This document shows positions 55,845 through 64,000 of a stretch of 64,000 nt of DNA, piece after piece. Origin of the DNA: Gongronella butleri (Eukaryota > Mucoromycota > Mucoromycetes > Mucorales > Cunninghamellaceae); contig JAIWZP010000026.1 in the NCBI GenBank assembly GCA_025201375.1, forward strand, positions 248,001 through 312,000. The letters are read 5' to 3'. A program made the translations under genes and the position numbers. Every line of letters begins with the position of its first letter. Position 1 is the first letter of the stretch. The notes beneath the pieces were generated by a model. It was not told the origin of the DNA. It was given only the letters and a program-made list of their open reading frames with translations, and did not search any database.

Positions 55845-58800
55845 ATGCCTGCGACCATTCGGCATGGAGGACGTGTACCGTCAGCACAACAGCGTGCACT
55901 GATACCAGGGACGGTCATGGACTTTCCCACACAGCGCCTGTACGCGACTTTGGTGTTTGGCAGCTTACAAGCGTACAAGGTGTACGATCTATTCCGTGCG
56001 TCATTAGAGGCCGTGCCCGAGGCGTCATCGGGTCTTGTGGTCAAATGGATCGCGCTTGATTGCCTGTACATGGCCGCATTGTATATCACACGCATTCCCT
56101 GGCTACAATTCTCGTTGCTCAAGACTTTGTTCCTGCTCACACTGCTCTGGTCCCTTGATATTTGCGTCTTTGTCGGCCCACTGGTAAGAAAGACACGCAA
56201 AAAAAGAGGGGAAAAAACACAGACTCATTTTGTTGCTTGCTCTTTTTTATATGTTTTTTTTTATTTAGGCACTTGTCGCTAGTCTCTTGATTGGTAAAGC
56301 CACAACATGACCCATTGGCGTCGATGCCCAGGACTCAACTGAATTTCCCTCCTCCCTCTATTTTTTTTCTTCTTTTTTTTTTCTGTAGGTGACCGACATG
56401 GACGGCAATTGAGCGTGTCGAGCGGCAAAATGATCAATGTCAAGGACGTTTTGTTTGATCCATCTCATATTCTGGGCAAGCACACGGTGCACATTTTGCC
56501 CTATGGGTAAGATCCATTTGTTTTTTGTAATTTTTTTCATGTAATTGCCGCATTTTGACCTGTTTTTATGTGAAATCTAGTACTGCCAAGCTGAATCCCA
56601 CAGATCAAGCATACTGTTTGCCCGGTATCGACGCGCCCGAGGGCTCGGACGACAGTGGGATCTACCTGCCCATCAGCATGAACGACACGGCGCCCAAAAA
56701 GATCCGGATGGACCACTACGATTTTGACACGCACAAGACCAAGGTGCTTCAATTCTCTGGCGACAAGATCCAGCGCACAACGGAGATTGGGCAATCGAAA
56801 AAGGGGGTCGAGTCGTTTTACGTGCGTGTTGCCAAGGCCGGCGTGTATCAGCTCAAGCACATTGTGAGCAAGGATGGCGAAGATGTGCGCATTGTGCCGC
56901 ATCAAGCATTTGTCTTTACGTGCCCGACGGCCAAGATTGCTGCGCCGTCGACGGATTTGTGTGTGGGCGACAAGCAGACGTTGAATCTGCATGTGACGGG
57001 TGTTCCTCCACTCAAGCTCGATTACACGCGTTCCATCGCGTCCGCCACAACACAACTCAAGCTCAACCACATCCAGCCGCCACTTGACCGCGACGACAGT
57101 ACTCATTCGCCGCTCACACACCTGGCCAATGGTCTTGCCGACGCCGATCCCGCATTCTTCGTGCCAAATGCGAATGCATCCTACACGTGGGCCGCGCGTC
57201 AACACATGGTGATCCAGCTCAACGTGTCGTTTGACCAGGCTGTGCCCTTTACGTACCAATTGCATCGAATTGTCGATGGTGCGGGCAATGTCGTTGATTT
57301 GACGCCCATCCAGCCGCAAAAGATCGATGTCCATGCGCATCCAGAGGCGAAATTCACGTGCAACCACAAGGATCCCGTGCGCCTGCTTCACGGACAGAAT
57401 GGCACCTTCTTGCCGGTCCAATTGAAGGGCACTGGTCCCTTTGAACTCACCTACGAGCATCATGACCACCAAAAAGAGCCTGCACACGTGTCATTTGACC
57501 ATGCTGGCACCCAGCGCATGTCCGTGGCGTCCATTGGCGAATACCGCTTGCTCTCGGTGCGCGACCAGTTCTGCAAGGGGAAGGTGCTCTCGCCCGACAA
57601 TTGTCTTGTCATCCAGCCGCCATTGCCCACCGTCAAGATGGAAACGACCCCTATCCCCTCCGAATGCGCCAATGGCAGCGAGATTGGCATGCGTTTCTCC
57701 GTCGATTTCACTGGCACTCCGCCCTACACACTCAAGTACACGGTCAAAAAGCGCAAAAACGTCGTCGACACGCGTCAAGTCTCATCGGCACACTCGCATT
57801 ATACTTTTACGTATTTGCCAGAGTCCAGCGGCGAGTACACGTACGAATTCAGCACGCTGACCGACGGCTACTATACGGAAAAGGCAAAGCTCAAGGCAAC
57901 ACACCAAATCGTCCATCCACAGCCCAATGCCCACTTTGTCGACGCCGATCCGCGCCGCGCGTGCCTTGGCCAAAAGGTCACGCTTCCCGTCAAGATCCAG
58001 GGCACAGCGCCATACACTCTCGTCTACATGTATGACAAGCAGCAGTTCACAGAAGCAATTGAAGGCGACGCGTACAAGATTGAATTGCCACCCTTTGAAA
58101 CGCCAGGCCGCCACATGGTCACCCTCAAAAAGGTAAAGGAAAAAAAAACCTGGAAGGCAAAAAAAAAAAAAAAAAACGAAAATGGTGATTAAACACGGTT
58201 TTTTTTCTTTGTTTTTTTTTTTTTTTATCTTCTTAGTTGGTGGACGCGAACAATTGCAGCAAGGAGCTGACGACGAGCGACGCGGTGATTGACGTGCGTC
58301 GGGACAAGCCCACAGCCATGTTTTACGCGGCGGGTGGCAAAAATGCAACGATTTACGTGGCACAGGGTTCAGATGCGCAATTGCCACTTCGTTTGACGGG
58401 CGAATCGCCTTGGCAGGTATCTTACCGCAACGTGGACCAGTCGCCTGCCACCATTCACAAGGTGGGGCTGTGGGACGCGAACGCGTTCCTGTCAGTGCGT
58501 GACACGGGCCGATACGAGCTTGTGGACGTGCAAGACACCATGTGCCCTGGCGACGTGCTGCCCCCCGACTTTACGGTGGCCTGGACACCACGTCCGAAGC
58601 TTGCGTTTGCAAAGGGACAAGAATGGGTCGATGAGAAGCCCGAGAGCAGCACGTACACGCGTGCAGGCATCTGCCAGGGCGCCGACGACAGCGTGGTCCT
58701 CCAATTCACGGGCCGTGCGCCTTACACGTGTCGCTACGATGTGCACCACGTCGTCGACAGCGCCACGGCGTCGCTCGGCAGCATGTTTGGCCTGGCAGCT

Positions 58801-59963
58801 CACGGTGTCAAGATCGCCACGGAAGATGTTACGTCTGGCCTTGAAAATGCACGCGTCGCGCTTCGCTCGGACAAGCCGGGCACCTATCGCTACAAATTCA
58901 ACCAATTGGCCGACCAAAAGTACCCAACCCTTGCCCAGCCAAACCCCGTTTTGGAACTCGAGCAACGCGTCCACGCGGCGCCGGCCATCAAATTCAGGAC
59001 AACCGCTCCATCGAGCGTGTGTGTCGGACAAAAGCTTGCCGGTGACCATGCCGTCTGGGTCGACGCCGTTGGCCAGCCGCCCTTCTCCGTGCACGTGCGT
59101 GTCCACCACCAAGGAACACCCGCAGACGCGAAATCCGAGCAAATCCGCGTTTTCGACAACATCACCACCAATGCCTTTGCTCTCGACTTGACGGACACCA
59201 CCCTGGAGCTGTCCGGAAAGTATCAGATCGACCTGCTACGCATCCAGGACGCCAATGGCTGTCAAACCGACGTTGCGGGCCAAACAGACACAAAACGCAT
59301 CATCGACGCCCTCGACATCGCCACCATCACCCCGCTCGGCGCTTGCGGCCATGTCTGCGTCGGCGACACTCTCGAATACAGCCTCTCAGGCGAGGGACCA
59401 TTCTCTGTCGGTAAGATTTGTTTTTTTTTTTTTTTGGTATTTTTTTGATAGTTTTTTTCTCATCTCCCTTTTTTTTTCTTCTTTTTTTTTTTTCTCTACT
59501 TTTGCGTGTCATAGCATACACGTTTGATGGCACGACGGGTCATGTCAACGAAAAGAGCAACAAGCTGACGATGCTGGCCGACCGCGCCGGCAATCTGACG
59601 ATCGTGTCTGTGGGCAACCAGCGCAACCAATGCCAGTCGTTCCCCACCCAGCTGACGAGCGAGATCCACGCGGTGCCCTCGTCGCGCATTGCCGGTGGCC
59701 GCGACGTCCTCGAGAACATCCACGAGGGCGAGATGGTCCAGGCGCGCGTGGATTTGGTCGGCTCGCCGCCATTTGACTTTGAATGGCAGCGCAGTGAGCT
59801 CATCTGGGACCATACCAAAAAACACCACTACAAGGGTCGCGTCCTCGAGAGCCACGTCGTCCATAACGTTCAAGAGTACCACTACAACATCAACACTTCC
59901 ATCGAAGGCGTCATTGAAATCGTCAGCATCAAGGACCGCTACTGCCAATATCCCAGAGCATGA
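55845..59963 (+). CDS. POM152: Nuclear pore membrane protein Pom152 (1218 aa)
   Basis: Transmembrane ring nucleoporin, found in fungi. Exons: 55845-56183, 56269-56293, 56389-56506, 56581-58132, 58237-59410, 59515-59963 (TGA). The ATG at 55845 is preceded by an in-frame TTG only. The N-terminal ~130 residues carry three hydrophobic spans (RLYATLVFGSLQAYKVYDLF, WIALDCLYMAALYITRIPWL, KTLFLLTLLWSLDICVFVGP with ALVASLLIG). After the TAKLNPTDQAYCLP junction the lumenal part is a chain of Ig-like repeats. They can be recognised by recurring VCxGxxxxLxVxxTGxPPxxLxY units: DLCVGDKQTLNLHVTGVPPL, ECANGSEIGMRFSVDFTGTP, ACLGQKVTLPVKIQGTAPYT, GICQGADDSVVLQFTGRAPY, VCVGQKLAGDHAV and HVCVGDTLEYSLSGEGPFSV. 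Eight or more repeats are visible. Length is near the yeast protein (about 1340 aa). Confidence 0.94.
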
Positions 59964-60590
59964 GCTCTTCTTTCACTTTTTATCCCTTTTGTCATCCCTC
60001 ACCTCTCTTTATACATAGTGTCTCATCCTCTCTCTTCCTTTTTTACATCATCATTTGATTAAAAATTGAACTTTTTACATCCCAAAAAAACATGGTGCCA
60101 CGCTTTCTTTCTTCTTTAGCTGGGAGACAAAAATACACACAACAAAGAATATCATAGCTTGAAAAAAGGTCGCTTTGGTGCCAGCAAACGACGATTATGA
60201 TGGGTGCTTTATGGAACTATAATGAATGCAGCGAGTTTTGTTTTTTTGAGTTAGGACCGGTTTCTGATGCGCATTGATCAGGAGAATTCAATGATGATGT
60301 CCGTTACCCCCATCTTATAGTCGCGTTTGGGTGAAAAATCGCCTCAAAGTTTGTGCTTTTACAGTACAGCCAAAATAACGTTCACCGTCATTGCGGCCGC
60401 GCTTTTGATTTTAAAAATATGGTTTACTGGGAGCATTTGTAGAGAAAAAATTGCAGTTGCTTTGATTAATGCACCTTGCACCTTGCCCCGCAAAAAGTTC
60501 GAGAAAAACGCGTTTGAAAGTGCCTTTTCCGGCATTCTGATTGGTTCATTCCTTTTTGCGCGTTTTCCGCGTGCACTTTTGACTTTAGCA
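59964..60590. other. Intergenic, 3' flank of POM152, no gene recognised
   Basis: CT-rich tail with an ATTAAAAATTG element, then AT-rich DNA with one TACAGTA at 60361. The open frame that continues into the Fanzor-like relic from 60327 shows no family similarity before about 60591 and starts with TTG, not ATG. Confidence 0.5.
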
Positions 60591-61205
60591 GGCACAACTT
60601 CACGTCAAAACCAGCTCCAAGCCTGGAAACCCAAGCTCGTCATGGAAATGGAGAAGAAGCTCGCTGTTGCGGCGACGCCGTCGACCACGCCTTACGACGC
60701 ACGCGCGACTCAACTCGAATGCCGCCCTGCGCTGATTGATTTTCATGTCAAATCCAAGAAAGCCACAACTGATGCGCGCAGCAAGCTATCGCTCAAGGAG
60801 CGTGCGTACGCTTGTGCGGCCAACGCGGTAAATGCACTTGCCAAGAGCCCATCTCAGGCGACCGTGTACTTTGGCGACGCGAGACGAGCTGTCAACTCGC
60901 GAATCAAGGGCCATACGCGGTCATCGCATACTCAATTCATCACCAAGCTCAAGGCACGAGTGGTAAAAACCAATGAATACCGCACCAGCACCACTTGCTG
61001 TCACTGCCTCGGCCCTGTTGTCCACCCACCGCGCCACAATGGCCGCGCCAACCTTGGCGTCGTCGTCTGCATCAACCCCGATTACATCAACCGACACCGC
61101 CGCCTAACAGCCATGTCTCGCGACCTCAACTCCGCCATTTTGTATGACCATTGTTGGCCTGTACCAAGAGGTCTGCGGAAAGCAGCCTCTCCTCATCCAA
61201 GATGA
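60591..61205 (+). pseudogene. Fanzor/TnpB-like RNA-guided nuclease, C-terminal remnant (~204 aa)
   Basis: The open frame ends at TGA 61203-61205. In order: QAWKPKLVMEMEKKL, a helix-rich spacer, VYFGDARRAVNSRIKGH, TKLKARVVKTNEYRTSTTCC, HC (CxxC), then VVVCINPDYINRHRR and MSRDLNSAILYD. This is the order of the C-terminal half of eukaryotic Fanzor and prokaryotic TnpB proteins: FGD...KGH, the EYRTS-CxxC zinc finger and the final RuvC-III Asp in (S/N)RDxNxA. The RuvC-I region (D-G motif) and the whole N-terminal REC/WED part are absent, and no ATG starts the frame. The second zinc pair has only one Cys (CINPDY; Tyr where a Cys is expected, a one-base change). I therefore call it a decayed fragment. 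TnpB-type nucleases cut DNA guided by an RNA from the element's end. No guide RNA or element ends are recognised here. Confidence 0.75.
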
Positions 61206-61758
61206 CGACCTGGATCAAAAATTTGTACATTTTTTAGTTGCTCTATCAGCTGGATACCCTGAATAGGCAGCCACCGCCCTTGAGCGGGTCTAGGAAATAA
61301 ACTAGTCAGATTTTTATGCACGACACTACCGAGAAGGTACAAAAAGAGCTCGAAAAAAAAGGGATCTCCCAAGACCAGACCCCATGAGTAAGTGGAAGCA
61401 AATCGACAATGGCAAGGCTTGACGTGCTGATGCACCTTATTTTTTTTTATTTAGTCGCCCAAGTGCAACAGCTCTTCAATACAGTAGAAGAACCTTCAAG
61501 GAAGCTGTGCGCAGCGCTAACTGCTGGATCACAATCGGCTAAGAATGTGCTTCATTCTTGTTTTTTTTTTTCTTTTATTTGCGTCATTCGCTAAAAGTAA
61601 GCTTTTTACATCCAAGAAAGGAACAAAAAAAAAAAAAAAAAGAGAGCGCATTGTGGCGTGCTTGTTTTATATTTCTTGAGGGGCGAAAGTGTGGGGGCTG
61701 AGAATTGCATATATGATATGAAGAATTGGGACGAAAAAAGGGGAAAAAATAGGATTTC
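61206..61758. other. Intergenic between the Fanzor-like relic and the Gln-rich gene
   Basis: Contains one TACAGTA (61481), a T-run with (A)n at 61625-61640, and the 3' flank of the minus-strand gene. If the relic had a right end or guide-RNA segment it would lie here, but I see no inverted repeat or conserved block. Confidence 0.45.
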
Positions 61759-64000
61759 TTAGCCATTGTGCTTGTAAAAGCCGTCAGGATGCGGCAGGCG
61801 CGCCACGTCGGGCAAGCGTGGGTATGAGAAGCGTTGCTGTTGTTGCTGTTGCTGTTGCTGTTGCTGCGGTTGGGTATGGCCGTAGACCCCTGGCGACGGG
61901 GTTGGTGCTGTCTGAGCCACGGCGACATTGGTGGTGGGGGTCGAGTGCTTCAGAAAGGCGGTGAGCGGCTGTGGCGGGGACGACGATGATGGAGCGGGCG
62001 GCGGCGACGCGGCATAACGCGCTTGTTGTGGCTGTTGCTGCGGATGCGGGTGCGATGGGGGCTGTGGCGGGGGCGTTTGCATAGGAGGCGGCGGATGATG
62101 TGGATGATGAGGATGGTGGTGGTGCTGTGCGTGCGGGGCATAATGCGCGTGTGGATGTGCACCAGGTGTGACACCGCCCGGGCCTGACGCCATGGGCACC
62201 ATCCGATCCATGGATGTCGGCAAAGGCGTCACAGGCTGTTTGAGCAGCGATGGCGACCCATGTGCATGCGACGACGGCTGCGTGTACATCCCTGGCCGAG
62301 GCGATAATCTCTAAAATGCACAAAGACACAATAAAAAAAAAAAAAAAAAACCGGAAATGAGCTGCGGGCCTCTCCCTTTTTTCGTAATTTCAATTTTTTT
62401 TTCTCTCTCTTCCTTTTTTTTTCGTTGCGTGGTGACTTGCATTGATGTTTTGTTTGACCAGGTCGGAATATGTCATGTAGCTGATGTACGCATGAAGGGC
62501 ATTGCGGCGGATCTTTGGGTTGTTCCTCTATGAACAATCAAGAAAAAAGCAAAAAAAAAAAAAAGATGAATTGCCTCGCATTTCTCCTTTTTTTTTTTTT
62601 CCATCCGGCAGGCGCCCCTGTTCCATGCGCACCACGCCAATTGCCCCCCTGTGCCTTGTGCCTTTTTTCCCCTAGGTTTCCGAGGCAATTGCGCGATTTT
62701 CTTCTTCTTTTACCATGGACTGGTACGATTGCTGCGAGTACGAGGGCCTGCGATCGTAATGGCGATGGTACGCGGTGGCCGCGTTGCCCGCGGCGGGGTG
62801 CGCAGCCTGCTGCGGCATTGCATAGTACGTTTGCTTGCCCGGCGGAGGCGTGTACGTGGCAAAATTCGGATGCGACGGGTATCTAAATGAGAAATGCGCC
62901 CCGTGAGCTGATGTCATGGCTGCAAGTTTTGCATCCATGTGCATTTTGAGAGAGGGGAAGGTGACTTACGCGTCGGACGGACTAGTTAATGAGTGTGAGC
63001 GATGCCGCGTCATAGTGGATGCAACAGATGCAGGGTGCGCGGGTTGCTTTTCTTGTCGATAAGATTGGGTTTGACGCTCCGCGTACATGGCAGGACCTAA
63101 GCACGCACGCGTGTAAACAAGAGACAAGTCAATTAGGGAGAAAATAAAAAAAAGAAAAGTCTCGCCCACCCCTCACTGTTCCAAAACTTACGCTCCATTG
63201 CTGTTTCAGGCTGCCGATGCATATCTAAATGCAAAAAAGCAAATGCAAATGCAAATGCAAATGTCACTAAACATGCAAACCTTGTTCCTACGCACATATC
63301 CGACGGTCCAAAGTTTCCAGAGAAATACGCACCTCCCTGCGGCTATATCCCCTCTTTCCTTTTTTTTTTTTTTTTTTTTTTTTTTCCTGGCTTTTTTTAC
63401 CTTCATTCATCGACAGCGTTTCGAATTTCTGAACTGCGATTGCCCCAATTGAACAAAAAGAAGCGTCAGTGTCTCATGCATTCCATGCGCGTGTACGTGA
63501 TTTACTTTCGACCGTCTAAACACGCCAAAAAAAAAATAACAAAAACAGCAAAAAATCGAGTCAATGCGAGTCATCCTCTGACGATGTTTGTTCTTCTTCA
63601 CTCTTTCTCAGACCAAGGACCCCCATTGAGCATCCATTTAGAACCCCCCAGTAGCTTGGGGATTTTTTCAATGGAGCAAATGGGAGAATGATCCTGATAC
63701 GTCGCATCGTCTTGTTAAAAAAAAACAGTACTTGTCCGACCCCCCTCTCCCTTCTTTTGTACCTGTGAACGATTTGTCGGCTCGTCGTGCTCGTTTCCCC
63801 CTGAATTCGTATAAAAAAAAGGCATTGAGCGCCGCGAAAAGCGCGGAATCGCGCAAAAAGTCTAAAATACCTAGCAAGTTGCTGATTGCCATGGAATTGG
63901 ATGGCTTGGCGGCACTGGGCGGCTGCTGTGAGAGCGACATGAGAATAGATCCCGCCTCGGCCTCATCCTTGTTCAAATTGAAATAGTCGCGTGGTGGTGG
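61759..64000 (-). CDS. Gln/His/Pro-rich putative transcriptional regulator, 5' end beyond the window (about 376 aa visible)
   Basis: Not assigned to a family. Exons (minus): 64000-63871, 63433-63401, 63224-63192, 63096-62970, 62882-62714, 62527-62441, 62310-61759 (TAA). The visible N-part reads NKDEAEAGSILMSLSQQ...MAISNLL, then VQKFETLSMNE. A central segment, RNNPKIRRNALHAYISYMTY then SDLVKQNINRLSPRPG, looks conserved and helical and is the best candidate for a functional domain. The last ~180 residues are His/Pro/Gln/Ser low complexity, with an eleven-Gln run and HHHHPHHPHH. Such tails are common in fungal transcription factors and corepressors (inference). The intron after 62441 uses a GC donor (GCAAGT); all other introns are GT-AG. 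All frames join without stops, which supports the model. Confidence 0.68.
63239..63262. repeat. (GCAAAT)4 array in an intron
   Basis: Four tandem GCAAAT hexamers next to a T25 run at 63361-63385, within the intron 63225-63400 of the Gln-rich gene. Confidence 0.8.

Noticed and set aside
56537..57487. 316-aa minus-strand frame inside POM152
   Set aside because: Complement of a long coding exon; no family similarity.
60327..60590. N-terminal extension of the Fanzor-like frame
   Set aside because: Open by chance: no ATG, hydrophobic text unlike the family, and no RuvC-I Asp motif.
1..64000. tRNA, rRNA or other structured RNA genes
   Set aside because: I looked for tRNA B-box-like GGTTCRANNCC and rRNA-like stretches and found none I could support; a covariance-model scan would be decisive.

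Overview
The window looks like a gene-dense contig from an intron-rich, early-diverging fungus, most likely Mucoromycota. The fungal assignment rests on a chitin synthase with a QRRRW motif, the fungus-specific nucleoporin Pom152, an FMP27-type bridge lipid-transfer protein and a Rhizopus-type secreted lipase. Phylum level is inference from the lipase type, the high intron density and a eukaryotic TnpB-like (Fanzor) relic. Introns are short, mostly GT-AG, and often carry long A or T runs.

Layout. 0-7 kb: 3' end of FMP27 (+), a small secreted Cys-rich protein (+), an ammonium transporter (+). 7-16.5 kb: repeats, one intronless F-box gene (+) and a tandem repeat of about 490 bp. 16.6-27.7 kb: conserved block with lipase (-), complex I 51 kDa subunit (-), a disordered protein (+), ubiquitin E2 (+), a chromodomain/SPOC-like protein (-) and an Mtm1-type mitochondrial carrier (-). 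28-41.8 kb: accessory region with dispersed repeats, three related intronless seven-TM genes (-) and an intronless two-TM gene (-). 41.9-48 kb: DCN1 (+) and chitin synthase (+). 48-54.7 kb: repeats flanking one short-chain dehydrogenase gene (-). 54.8-60 kb: ribosomal protein eL14 (+) and POM152 (+). 60.6-61.2 kb: the Fanzor/TnpB-like remnant. 61.8-64 kb: 3' part of a Gln/His/Pro-rich putative regulator (-) running off the right edge.

The conserved genes are unrelated housekeeping functions (mitochondrial respiration and transport, ubiquitin/NEDD8 conjugation, cell wall, nuclear pore, translation) and form no pathway cluster. The chromodomain/SPOC-like protein suggests H3K9me-type heterochromatin silencing, which fits the decayed repeats around it.

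Main unexplained signals: (1) the C-terminal part of a Fanzor-like RNA-guided nuclease; (2) a short palindromic motif, TACWGTATCAT and its TACTGTA core, concentrated in intergenic DNA, forming perfect small hairpins and appearing as extra sequence in one copy of a repeat but not its sister; (3) a family of seven-TM proteins with a conserved RPLP...PKxE tail; (4) a repeat copy split by about 1.7 kb that carries a dehydrogenase gene. Exon coordinates were assigned by hand from splice signals, reading frame and family similarity. No database search was run.
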